Origin: Sabulibacter ruber
GTDB lineage: Bacteria > Bacteroidota > Bacteroidia > Cytophagales > Hymenobacteraceae
NCBI RefSeq assembly: GCF_017355955.1
Contig: NZ_JAFFID010000002.1
Location: 434,001-498,000, forward strand
DNA: 64,000 nt
Direction of reading: 5' to 3'
The number at the start of each line of letters is the position of its first letter. Position 1 is the first letter of the stretch. Positions 16,532-25,241 of this stretch are shown here, in pieces. Under the pieces are notes generated by a model that saw nothing but the letters and a program-made list of their open reading frames with translations, did not search any database and was not told where the DNA came from. Position numbers and translations under genes: made by a program.

Positions 16532-16548
16532 ATCGGATTCCCAATCGA

Positions 16549-16588
16549 AGTGTTCACCAACGGACACTTTTTTGTTCAGCGGCGAACA
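16549..16588. promoter_or_regulatory. paired inverted repeat, probable activator site (own operon)
   Basis: AGTGT-N10-ACACT at 16549-16568 and, 4 nt later, TGTTC-N6-GAACA at 16573-16588. It is identical in arms and spacing to the element before the exporter operon at 10693-10732. It lies 63 bp upstream of the sigma54-like promoter, which suggests autoregulation by the NtrC-type protein. Confidence 0.7.
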
Positions 16589-16651
16589 GTATTCTACCGC
16601 TGATTTTGTAAATTCACCTCGCCAGCCACTTACAAGCCCCTTCTTTCTGTC

Positions 16652-16668
16652 TGGCACAGTTTCGGTTT
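16652..16668 (+). promoter_or_regulatory. candidate sigma54 promoter of the NtrC-type operon
   Basis: The site reads TGGCACAGTTTCGGTTT. The -24 TGGCAC is consensus; the -12 dinucleotide is GT instead of GC. The -24 GG is 43 bp before the GTG start, nearly the same distance as at the exporter operon (44 bp). Confidence 0.55.
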
Positions 16669-16695
16669 ATCTTTCACTAACGTAACCAGACCGCC

Positions 16696-18075
16696 GTGCA
16701 ACAGAACCTAGGCAAGATCCTGATCATAGACGACAACGAGGACATTCTCTTCTCGGCTAAAATGCTGCTGAAGAAGTATGCCCAGCAGGTGCTTATTGAG
16801 AAAGACCCGCGCAGAATTCCTTTCCTACTGAACCAGGACACCTATGACCTCATCCTGCTGGATATGAATTTTCGGGAAGACACTACCAGCGGCAATGAGG
16901 GGTTCCATTGGCTTAAGGAGATCCTGACCAAAGATCCCAGCGCGGTGGTGATCATGATTACGGCCTTTGGCGATGTGGAAATGGCGGTGCGGGCCCTGAA
17001 AGAAGGCGCCACCGATTTTGTGCTCAAGCCATGGCAGAACGAGAAACTGATTGCCACCTTGTCTTCGGCAGCCAAGCTGAAGACCTCCTACAAAGAAATC
17101 TCTACGCTTAAGAAGGCCAACTCGGCGCTGGCATCGCAACTGAGCCAGAACGTGAATTTGGTGACCGGACAGAGCCCGGCCATGCAGCAGCTGTTGCATC
17201 TCATGAACCGCGTAGCCAAAACCGATGCCGATGTGCTGCTCCTGGGCGAGAACGGTACCGGTAAGGAAGTCATCGCGCGCAGTCTGCACCAGCAGTCGGC
17301 AAGGGCGGATAAAGTCTTTATCTCCGTGGATATGGGTTCCCTCACCGAAACCCTGTTTGAAAGCGAACTCTTCGGGCACAAGAAGGGAGCCTTTACCGAT
17401 GCCCGCGAAGACCGTGTGGGCCGCTTTGAAATGGCCAATGGCGGCACCCTGTTCTTGGACGAGATAGGCAACCTGTCCATGGCCATGCAGGCCAAACTGC
17501 TCACCGTCTTGCAGCGCCGGGAGGTCATCAGGGTAGGGACCGGACAGCCTATTCCTATCAACGTGCGGTTGATCTGCGCTACCAACATGCCGCTGCAGCA
17601 GATGGTGCAGCAAGGAAGATTCCGTCAGGATTTGCTGTACCGCATCAACACCATTGAACTCAATTTGCCGCCTTTGCGTGAGCGCCTGGAAGACCTGCCG
17701 CTCTTGGTAGACCATTTCTTAAAACGCTATGCCCAGAAGTACAAGCAACCGGCCAAATCGGTATCGGCGGCGGCATTGGAGCGGTTAAAGCGGTATGACT
17801 GGCCCGGCAACATCCGGGAACTGGAGCACGTGCTGGAGCGGGCCTCCATCATCTCCGAGAACCAGGTCCTGCAGCCCCAGGATTTCTTCTTTCTGCAGAT
17901 GCAGCAGCCCTTATCGGCGGAGCCGGTGGACCAGTCCATCAACCTGGACGATGTGGAGCGTGCCACCGTGGTCAAAGCCATGGGCAAACACGACGGGAAT
18001 ATTTCCAAAGCCGCGAAAGAATTAGGCCTTTCCCGCGCCTCGCTGTACCGCCGTCTGGAGAAGTATGGGCTTTAA
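16696..18075 (+). CDS. NtrC-family sigma54-dependent response regulator
   Basis: The protein is 459 aa and starts at GTG. The receiver (about 1-120) has IIDDNED, phospho-Asp56 in LLDMNFRED, and a conserved Lys in VLKPW. The AAA+ domain (about 150-385) has Walker A GENGTGKE and, near 231-236, GAFTDA in place of the sigma54-contacting GAFTGA. Walker B is GGTLFLDEIG. A Fis-type helix-turn-helix ends the protein (KAAKELGLSRASLYRRL). It is the partner of the kinase that follows with an 11-bp overlap. Predicted targets are its own operon and the exporter at 6-10.6 kb, based on shared upstream repeats. Confidence 0.93.
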   Translation: MQQNLGKILIIDDNEDILFSAKMLLKKYAQQVLIEKDPRRIPFLLNQDTYDLILLDMNFREDTTSGNEGFHWLKEILTKDPSAVVIMITAFGDVEMAVRALKEGATDFVLKPWQNEKLIATLSSAAKLKTSYKEISTLKKANSALASQLSQNVNLVTGQSPAMQQLLHLMNRVAKTDADVLLLGENGTGKEVIARSLHQQSARADKVFISVDMGSLTETLFESELFGHKKGAFTDAREDRVGRFEMANGGTLFLDEIGNLSMAMQAKLLTVLQRREVIRVGTGQPIPINVRLICATNMPLQQMVQQGRFRQDLLYRINTIELNLPPLRERLEDLPLLVDHFLKRYAQKYKQPAKSVSAAALERLKRYDWPGNIRELEHVLERASIISENQVLQPQDFFFLQMQQPLSAEPVDQSINLDDVERATVVKAMGKHDGNISKAAKELGLSRASLYRRLEKYGL

Positions 18076-19423
18076 GAATTTCCGGTTTCAGGTCATTGTG
18101 CGGGTGTTGCTGCTGGTGCTCACCGTATTCCTGTTTTTCCAGCTGGATTTTAAGTCTACCCTGTTTGCCACGCAAGTAGCGCTGGGTATTCTCATTGTGG
18201 TTCAGACCATCGCGCTGATTCTGTTCATTGAACGCACCACCGAGCGGCTCATCAAATTCCTGAACACCATCAAATACGATGACTTCTCTGAGGTCTTCTC
18301 TTCCCGCGGCGAAGGGGAGGTGTTTGACGAGCTCTACGAGCGCTACAACGAGGTCATCCGGAAGTTCCGTGACATCCGCTCTGAGAAAGAAGCCACCACG
18401 CAGTATTTCCAGACGGTGGTGCAGCACATCGGCATCGGGATTCTTACTTTCAAAAAGAACGGCGAGATACAGCTCATCAATAATGCCGCCAAACGCCTGC
18501 TGCAGGTCCCGTCCCTCACCCACGTGGAACAGCTACGGGCCGAGTCGTCGCAGATAGCCGAGCAACTGCTGAAACTGGCTCCGGGCCAAAGCATTGTTCT
18601 GCACCTGAAGCATGGCAAAGAGCGGGTACCGGTTTCCTTGTTTGTGGTGGATCTGGTTATGCGCGGCGAGGATTTCAGGCTGGCGTCTATCCAGAACATT
18701 CAACGAGAACTGGAGGAGAAAGAGATGGAGGCCTGGCAGAACCTCATCCGGGTACTCACCCACGAGATCATGAATTCCGTAACGCCTATCTCGTCCCTGG
18801 CCGGTAGCGTGGCCGCCGATATTCAGGATTATCTGGAGGCGCAACCCAACGGGCAGATCCTGCTGCAGCGCGAGGAAACCGAAGACATGGGCATGGCCCT
18901 GCAAACCATTGAACGGCGCAGCCAGGGGTTGGTGCGTTTTGTACACGATTTCCGGAGTCTGGCGCGGGTGCCGGTGCCTAAGAAACAGCTGTTTTCGGTT
19001 TCAGACATGCTGAAGCAGCTCCAGACGCTGTTCCAGGAAGAACTGACGCATGAACATATCCAGTTTCAGGTAGACTGCCGTACCACGGGCCTGCAAGTGC
19101 TCGCCGACCGGGAACTGATAGAGCAGGTACTCATCAACCTGATCAAGAATGCCATCCACGCCGTGGCAGATAAGCCCACCAAAGTGATTCAGGTAGAAGC
19201 CTACTCAGACCCAGACAGCCGCGTAGTGCTGCAGGTCACAGATAACGGCAGCGGCATTGCCGAGGAAGCGTTGGAGCAGATTTTCCTGCCTTTTTACACC
19301 ACCAAGCCTACCGGCACCGGTATTGGCCTGAGTTTGTCTAAACAGATCATGCGCCTGCACAAAGGCACGCTCACGGTGAGTTCAGAGCTGGGGCAAGGCA
19401 CTACGTTTACCATGCGTTTTTAA
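18065..19423 (+). CDS. membrane NtrB-like sensor histidine kinase
   Basis: The protein is 452 aa. Two helices lie at about 9-27 and 35-58 with almost no periplasmic loop, so sensing is likely within or near the membrane. A HAMP-like segment and a PAS-like domain (about 115-220) follow. The DHp helix carries His233 in LTHEIMNSVTPISSLA, typical of NtrY/NtrB kinases. HATPase_c has NLIKNAIHAV, DNGSGI and GTGIGLSLS. Its start overlaps the NtrC-type gene by 11 bp, so the two are translationally coupled partners. Together with the exporter this looks like a cell-envelope or drug-stress response. Confidence 0.92.
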   Translation: MGFKNFRFQVIVRVLLLVLTVFLFFQLDFKSTLFATQVALGILIVVQTIALILFIERTTERLIKFLNTIKYDDFSEVFSSRGEGEVFDELYERYNEVIRKFRDIRSEKEATTQYFQTVVQHIGIGILTFKKNGEIQLINNAAKRLLQVPSLTHVEQLRAESSQIAEQLLKLAPGQSIVLHLKHGKERVPVSLFVVDLVMRGEDFRLASIQNIQRELEEKEMEAWQNLIRVLTHEIMNSVTPISSLAGSVAADIQDYLEAQPNGQILLQREETEDMGMALQTIERRSQGLVRFVHDFRSLARVPVPKKQLFSVSDMLKQLQTLFQEELTHEHIQFQVDCRTTGLQVLADRELIEQVLINLIKNAIHAVADKPTKVIQVEAYSDPDSRVVLQVTDNGSGIAEEALEQIFLPFYTTKPTGTGIGLSLSKQIMRLHKGTLTVSSELGQGTTFTMRF

Positions 19424-19454
19424 CCTGTTCTGAGCAAAAGAGGCCTGAAACAGG
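19424..19454. repeat. dispersed palindrome family copy (kinase gene end)
   Basis: CCTGTT and AACAGG arms with an AGGCCTGAAACAGG right half directly follow the kinase stop codon. Confidence 0.4.
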
Positions 19455-19513
19455 AATTCTCCCTGCTGTTTTCTTCTAGCAGATTTGTAACTTTCCAAAG
19501 TAAAGTTTCTGCT

Positions 19514-20788
19514 ATGCCGGCTTCCCCCGCGAAACAGTATTGGTTTTTCTGGCTCCTTGTTATGTGCATGCTGCTGTGTGCAAAGGGGCAAGTCTTAGGC
19601 CAGGCAGCAGGCCGGGGCACTGTGGTAGGAACCGTGATTGACGCGCACACAAAGCAGCCGCTTGGCTTTGCCACTGTGTTCATTGCCCAAACCACCTACG
19701 GCACCAATACCGCTGAAAACGGTACCTTTAAACTGATTTCATTGCCTTCCGGAAGCCATGAACTGGTGGTGTCTTTCTTGGGGTACCAGACGCTGTCACA
19801 CCAATTCACGTTGCAACCCGGGCAACAGCTGGCTTTTCGGTTTGAGTTGATGCCGGCGGCCAATCAGTTACAGGAAGTGGTGATCAGGCCAGACACCAAC
19901 TGGCGCTACAACTACAATGTGTTTCTCAAGAACTTTCTGGGGCAAACGGCCAATGCAGCAAAAACCACTATCGTCAATTCTGATGTGCTGTATTTTGATT
20001 TTGATCCTGAAAAACGGGTGCTTTCTGCAGAAGCCATCAAACCGCTGGTTATTGAGAACAAAGCCCTAGGATATCGGCTACACTTTGTATTGCAGGATTT
20101 TAAGGTGGATTTCCAGAACGGGCATACCTTTCATGCGGGGCATCCCCGGTTTGAGGAAATGAAGCCCCGCGGGAAAGCGCAGGAAAAACGCTGGGGAGAA
20201 GCTCGCCTGAAAGCATACAGAGGTTCCATGATGCACTTTGCCCGAGCCTTGTACCAGAATAAGCTAGAGGCAGAAGGCTTCAATGTACGGCGGTTGCAGC
20301 GCTTGCCAAACCCCAACCGACCACCCGAGGAAGAGATACAAGCTGGTTTAAAAAGAGCCCGTAGCCAGATGAGCGGCCCTGTTGTGGTGAAAAGCAATAG
20401 CAGTGGCCCAGAAGATAGCCTGCAATACTGGATGCGCATGTCCCGCCTGGATAAGACAGTCACCTATCTATACAAAGATCCAATTCCTTATCACCAGATC
20501 ATCGCCCCGGATTCAGTTCGCAACGGGCAGCTTAAACTGCTGTTTTCTGATTACCTGAACGTGGTGTACACAAAAGAGAAAGAAGAGTTGGGGTATGTGA
20601 ACCAACAGCCGTTTAGCCAGCGTAGAGCCCCCACGTTCCAGACCTCCCTCATCACGTTAACAGAGCCTTACACTTATATTGAACCCAACGGCATGATCGT
20701 TAACCCATACTCTCACATGGTGGAAGGCTACTGGGCTTTTGAAAAGCTGGCCGAGATGCTGCCATTGGATTATACTCCAGCAGAATAA
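19514..20788 (+). CDS. exported protein with carboxypeptidase regulatory-like domain
   Basis: The protein is 424 aa. A signal peptide (about 10-31, ending near VLGQAAG) precedes a CarboxypepD_reg-like beta-sandwich (about 35-120): GTVVGTVIDAHTKQPLGFATVFI, GTFKLISLPSG, LVVSFLGYQTLS. The rest (about 130-424) has no domain I recognise; it is basic and rich in aromatic residues and ends without a membrane segment. Related Bacteroidetes proteins are thought to act at the outer membrane or cell surface. There is no beta-barrel, so it is not a TonB receptor. Confidence 0.8.
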   Translation: MPASPAKQYWFFWLLVMCMLLCAKGQVLGQAAGRGTVVGTVIDAHTKQPLGFATVFIAQTTYGTNTAENGTFKLISLPSGSHELVVSFLGYQTLSHQFTLQPGQQLAFRFELMPAANQLQEVVIRPDTNWRYNYNVFLKNFLGQTANAAKTTIVNSDVLYFDFDPEKRVLSAEAIKPLVIENKALGYRLHFVLQDFKVDFQNGHTFHAGHPRFEEMKPRGKAQEKRWGEARLKAYRGSMMHFARALYQNKLEAEGFNVRRLQRLPNPNRPPEEEIQAGLKRARSQMSGPVVVKSNSSGPEDSLQYWMRMSRLDKTVTYLYKDPIPYHQIIAPDSVRNGQLKLLFSDYLNVVYTKEKEELGYVNQQPFSQRRAPTFQTSLITLTEPYTYIEPNGMIVNPYSHMVEGYWAFEKLAEMLPLDYTPAE

Positions 20789-21161
20789 GCTCTATTTTCT
20801 GAAGTTAGAAACAACCCAGAATATTCATAGAAACTCGTCTGAGGCTGAAGTCTGATAAGCGTCATGCTAAATTCTTGTTATCAGTAGCACTTTTCTAGGA
20901 AAATGGCTAGAAGCTATTTATCTTGGTTCAAAAAAGAAGTTGGTGCTGCGGATGAGGAATTTTTTCTATTAAGGCATTCTAAAAGTCAATATTTTAAGAA
21001 GTATAAAATAAACAAAGAGGGGTTGAGTCTGTGATGTGCTTGTTTATAAATCTTGTTAAGAATTAATAGCAATGACAGTTCTGGTTTCTTAGTTCTTTTG
21101 AAAATATGAGCTAAAAATATAATATATAATCTGAGATAAAATTTATACTAAACCCTTCTTT
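20789..21161. other. AT-rich gene-free stretch before the DUF3857 genes
   Basis: This 373-bp gap has no supportable ORF, palindrome family copy or RNA gene. The last 60 bp are very AT-rich and probably hold the promoter of the DUF3857 cluster, but I find no clear TAnnTTTG element. Confidence 0.5.
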
Positions 21162-23195
21162 ATGCCCGATTCTACTCTTTTAAAAACACGGCCATTTCTG
21201 GTTGTGCTGTTCTTCTTGTGCCAATTTGTGGCATACGCCCAAGACGCTCCCGTAAAATTCGGGAAAGTAACGGAAGAAGAGCTGAAAATGCGTGTCTATG
21301 ACAAAGACACCAGTGCCGCCGCGGTGATCTTAGCAGATTACGGTCGGTCTTACTTCACCTATCATGAAGATTTCAAAGTCAACTTTGAGAGAGTCATGCG
21401 CATTAAGATCCTGAAGAAAACAGGTTATGACTGGGCAAACGTAGAAGTGCCTTATTACCAGAGAAACAGCCAGAAAGAACAGGTTGTCAACATTAAAGGC
21501 GTGACTTACAATCTGGAGAACGGTAAGATGGTGAAAGTGAAAATGGAGGACAAGGCCGTTTTTGATGAAAAGGTATCTGCCAACTGGTTTAACAAAAAAT
21601 TTACGCTGCCGGCCGTAAAGGAAGGATCGGTGCTGGAAATATCGTACACCGTAACCTCTGATTTCATTTTCAATCTACGGGACTGGACATTTCAGCACTC
21701 TGTACCGGTAGTACACAGTGAATACAGAGCTACGATCCCTGAATATTATGAGTACAAACAGCTCCCTCAAGGCTATGAGCCCTTTGTGGTAAGTGAATCG
21801 GTGCCGGGCACCATGAATTTCACCGTGCGGTGGAGCAGTTCCATTGAGCCTGGCATAGGCGGTGGACGTACCGCAGGCGGCTCTGAGGCGATTACTGCCA
21901 AATGCGTGAATCACCGTTGGGTGATGAAAGACGTCCCGGCCATTGCCTCTGAGCAATACATCACTACGCTGGATGACTACGTGTCCAAGATAGAATTTGA
22001 GCTGGAATGGGTGCGTTACCCTAACTCAGCTCCAAAAAGATTTGCCGGAAACTGGAGCAGCCTTTCAGAAGAGCTGATGGACGAGGAGCAGTTTGGGGTG
22101 CAGCTGAACCGCACCGGATTCTTCAAAAACGAGGTAGCGGCCATGCAATCCATAAAAGATACGCTGGCCCGCGTGAATGCCATCTATGAATTTGTGAAGA
22201 AGTCTGTAAAGTGGAACGGAAAAGGTGGTAAGTACGTGACTACCTCCCTGCGCAAAGCTTTTGATGCCAAAACCGGAAACGTGGCAGACATTAACCTTAT
22301 GCTGGTGGCCATGTTGCGTGATGCCGGCCTTGAAGCGCATCCTGTCATTCTGAGTACCCGTGACAACGGCCGTGCGCCTTATACCCCGGTGGTTAGCAGG
22401 TTCAACTATGTGATAGGCTATCTGAAGTTAGGAAATCAGCACCTGTTACTGGATGCAACTGATCCGCTGATGCCTCTGGGGTTACTGCCCAAGCACTGTT
22501 TAAACGGAAATGGCTGGCTGGTTACCAAAACCGGTGGAGACTGGATTCCGCTTCAGTCAGCAATGCGCACCACTGAATTGGTGAATGCAGACCTGCAGGT
22601 ACTGCCTACCGGTATTTTAAGCGGGAAAGTGTCTGAGTCTACCAGTGGTTTATGGGCACTCAACCTGCGCCATTCTATTCAGGATGCCGGTGAAGAAAAG
22701 TACCTGGAGAAACTGGTGAACAACCAGAATCAATATGAGCGCAAGAAGCCAGTCCTGAAAAACCTGAAGGAGTTGCACCAGCCGGTGGGCTTGCAGTATG
22801 AAGTGGTGAGCACAGGAGATGAGCAGGCCAAAGATGTCATCTACCTGAACCCAATGATGCTGAAAACCCAGCAGGAGAATCCTTTCAAAGTGGCTAACCG
22901 CAAATACCCGGTAGATTTCGGCCATCCTATGGAAGAAGTGTACATCTGCAATTTCACTTTGCCAGAAGGCTACGCAGTGGAGGAAATGCCTAAGAACATT
23001 GTGTTAGCGCTGCCAGAAAACGGAGGCCGGTTCACGTACATGCTGCAAACCAGAGGCAACACCATTCAGGTGATGAGCAAAGTAACGCTTTCCAAGCCCG
23101 TCTTCTACACAGAGGAGTATGAGTTCCTGAAACAGTTCTACTCCCAGATAGTGGCCAAGCACGCCGAGCAGATTGTTTTAAAGAAGAAAGGGTAA
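21162..23195 (+). CDS. DUF3857/transglutaminase-like exported protein, catalytic residues lost
   Basis: The protein is 677 aa with an N-terminal signal peptide ending near VAYA. DUF3857 (about 55-230) is followed by a transglutaminase-like fold (about 320-440). In the fold, the usual G-D-C nucleophile motif reads TGNVADINLMLVAMLRDAG, so Cys is replaced by Val. The His motif reads FNYVIGY, so His is Tyr. Only LLDATD remains. It should bind rather than cleave or cross-link. It is the first of three tandem paralogues and closely resembles the third (25242-27266). Confidence 0.88.
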   Translation: MPDSTLLKTRPFLVVLFFLCQFVAYAQDAPVKFGKVTEEELKMRVYDKDTSAAAVILADYGRSYFTYHEDFKVNFERVMRIKILKKTGYDWANVEVPYYQRNSQKEQVVNIKGVTYNLENGKMVKVKMEDKAVFDEKVSANWFNKKFTLPAVKEGSVLEISYTVTSDFIFNLRDWTFQHSVPVVHSEYRATIPEYYEYKQLPQGYEPFVVSESVPGTMNFTVRWSSSIEPGIGGGRTAGGSEAITAKCVNHRWVMKDVPAIASEQYITTLDDYVSKIEFELEWVRYPNSAPKRFAGNWSSLSEELMDEEQFGVQLNRTGFFKNEVAAMQSIKDTLARVNAIYEFVKKSVKWNGKGGKYVTTSLRKAFDAKTGNVADINLMLVAMLRDAGLEAHPVILSTRDNGRAPYTPVVSRFNYVIGYLKLGNQHLLLDATDPLMPLGLLPKHCLNGNGWLVTKTGGDWIPLQSAMRTTELVNADLQVLPTGILSGKVSESTSGLWALNLRHSIQDAGEEKYLEKLVNNQNQYERKKPVLKNLKELHQPVGLQYEVVSTGDEQAKDVIYLNPMMLKTQQENPFKVANRKYPVDFGHPMEEVYICNFTLPEGYAVEEMPKNIVLALPENGGRFTYMLQTRGNTIQVMSKVTLSKPVFYTEEYEFLKQFYSQIVAKHAEQIVLKKKG

Positions 23196-23224
23196 TTCGT
23201 TTCAGGCCTATTTTCTAGAAAACC

Positions 23225-25138
23225 ATGCAAAAACGGTTCATTTTACTTTTGCTGTCCGTTCTGGCAAGCGTGTCTGCCTGGGCGGGAGATGCTCCCACGT
23301 ACTCGGCGCTGACCATTAACTCGGCTCTTACGAAAGGAGCCAATGCAGTGATCCGGCTGGAGGAGACGGTTTATACGGTTTCTTCTGCCAAATCTGCAAC
23401 CAAGAAAGTGCGGCAGATAGTAACGGTGCTCAACGAAGATGGTAGAGGCTACGGAAATTTGGTGGTATACTATGACAAACTAAAAAAAGTAGACTTTATC
23501 AAGGGTACGCTCTATGACATGTTAGGAAAGAAAGTGGGAGGGCTGAAAGGTTCTGACATCAAAGATTACAGTGCCAATGGGGAAGGTACTCTGTACGGTG
23601 ATAACCGCGCGAAGGTAATTGAGTGGGCGAACCATACCTATCCTTACACAGTTGAGTTTGAGTATCAGACCACGTCCAGTAACATGTTGCTCTACCCAAT
23701 TTGGCAGCCCCTTTCAGGCGAGAAGCTTTCGGTAGAGCAAGCCTCTTTCCAAGTGAACATGCCTGCCGGAATGGGCTTGCGGTACCATGAACAGTTAATG
23801 CCCGAAAAGATGAAATCCAGCCAGGAAGGAAATCAGCAGGTTTACCGGTGGCAGGTAAAAGGGTTAACTCCAGTAGAAACAGAAGTCTACGGACCAGAGT
23901 TCTCCGAGATTGTGCCTCAAGTAAGAACTGCTCCTTCCGCTTTTGAGGTAGAAGGGTACGCTGGTAGTCTAGACTCTTGGGAATCAATGGGCAATTGGCT
24001 AAATAAATTGAATGCAGGTAGAGAACAGTTGCCTGAAGCTACAAAGCAACAAGTGTTGGCGCTTACCAAAAATTTGACTACTCCTGAAGAGAAAATCAAA
24101 GCGGTGTACCAGTTTATGCAAAACAAGACCCGTTATGTTTCTATACAATTGGGCATTGGTGGTTTTCAACCTTTTGAAGCCTCAATGGTAGATACCAAAG
24201 GTTATGGTGACTGCAAAGCTCTTAGTAACTACACTAAAGCATTGTTAGAAGTAGTAGGTATTCCCAGCCGCTACGCCATTATTTATGGTGGGGATGATAA
24301 TCCTGCAATGATAAAGGAATTCCCAAGCCAACAGTTCAACCACGTAGTATTGTGCGTTCCTACAGCCAAGGATACTGTTTGGCTGGAATGTACAAACCAG
24401 TTAGCCGATGCCGGATACACCGGCTCCTTCACTGGTGACCGTTACTCACTGCTGGTGACGCCAGAAGGCGGTAAACTGGTACCAACGCCTCGGTTCAATG
24501 CCCAGGATAATACCCAACTGCGCACAGTAAAAGTAAAACTGAATGCACAGGGCGGCGGAGTTGGCGAGGTGCTCACACAGTTTGCTGGTCGGCAGCACGA
24601 AGACCGGAATGAGGCCATCCATCAGTTAGACCCTGATAAGCAGTTGAAATGGCTGTACAAGCAGATTGAGATTCCGGCCTTTGAGATCAAAAGCTTCTCG
24701 CTGGAGAAAGTGAAAGGCAAGCCGCAGGTAAACGAGAAACTGCAATTAGATCTTCCTAAGGTGGCTTCGGTTAGTGGAAGACGCCTTTTCATCACGCCCA
24801 ACCTAATGAACCGGCGCACTACGGTGCCGCCCTCCTTGGAGAACCGGAAGCATGACGTGGTGCTGTCTTATCCTTACCATGACGTGGACACCGTGGAATA
24901 CGAGATTCCGGCCGGTTACAAGCCAGAGAGTGTGCCTCAGCCCGTGAAAATTGCCTCGGTCTACGGCGAGTACCAGGCGCAGGTGCAGATCAAAGGAAAC
25001 AAGCTGGTGTACGTGCGCCAGATGACCATGCACAAAGGAAGGTTCCAGGCTTCTAAGTACATGGAGTTCGTGAATTTCTTGAAGCAGGTTTCTAAGGCAG
25101 ACCAGCAACAAGTGGTGCTGGCCGCTGAAACAACCTGA
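23225..25138 (+). CDS. DUF3857/transglutaminase-like exported protein, catalytic residues kept
   Basis: The protein is 637 aa with a signal peptide (about 1-20, ending SAWA). DUF3857 (about 50-230) precedes a transglutaminase-like core (about 290-420) with the nucleophile Cys in GYGDCKALSNYTKALLEVVGIPSR, His in FNHVVLCV and the acid as Glu in WLECTN (often Asp). It is therefore the one member of the three that could be an active protease or amidase-type transglutaminase relative. It starts 29 bp after its upstream paralogue. Substrates are unknown. Confidence 0.88.
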   Translation: MQKRFILLLLSVLASVSAWAGDAPTYSALTINSALTKGANAVIRLEETVYTVSSAKSATKKVRQIVTVLNEDGRGYGNLVVYYDKLKKVDFIKGTLYDMLGKKVGGLKGSDIKDYSANGEGTLYGDNRAKVIEWANHTYPYTVEFEYQTTSSNMLLYPIWQPLSGEKLSVEQASFQVNMPAGMGLRYHEQLMPEKMKSSQEGNQQVYRWQVKGLTPVETEVYGPEFSEIVPQVRTAPSAFEVEGYAGSLDSWESMGNWLNKLNAGREQLPEATKQQVLALTKNLTTPEEKIKAVYQFMQNKTRYVSIQLGIGGFQPFEASMVDTKGYGDCKALSNYTKALLEVVGIPSRYAIIYGGDDNPAMIKEFPSQQFNHVVLCVPTAKDTVWLECTNQLADAGYTGSFTGDRYSLLVTPEGGKLVPTPRFNAQDNTQLRTVKVKLNAQGGGVGEVLTQFAGRQHEDRNEAIHQLDPDKQLKWLYKQIEIPAFEIKSFSLEKVKGKPQVNEKLQLDLPKVASVSGRRLFITPNLMNRRTTVPPSLENRKHDVVLSYPYHDVDTVEYEIPAGYKPESVPQPVKIASVYGEYQAQVQIKGNKLVYVRQMTMHKGRFQASKYMEFVNFLKQVSKADQQQVVLAAETT

Positions 25139-25144
25139 TTTTTC

Positions 25145-25199
25145 AATGGCCATGAGGGCGTTTGTTTCTAAGATAGGCACCCTCATGGCCATTTCTTTT
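25145..25199 (+). terminator. intrinsic terminator between DUF3857 genes 2 and 3
   Basis: AATGGCCATGAGGG (25145-25158) pairs perfectly with CCCTCATGGCCATT (25180-25193) and is followed by TTCTTTTC. It suggests the third paralogue has partly separate expression. Confidence 0.75.
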
Positions 25200-25241
25200 C
25201 AGAAGCAGCCCTGTCCCATTTTCTAAAACATTCCCTTTAAT

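Noticed and set aside
16364..16657. Minus-strand ORF of 97 aa before the NtrC-type gene
   Set aside because: It spans the 22-bp inverted repeat, a family palindrome and the activator site.
16825..17715. Antisense ORF of 296 aa under the NtrC-type gene
   Set aside because: It is the mirror of a highly conserved coding region and contains no domain.
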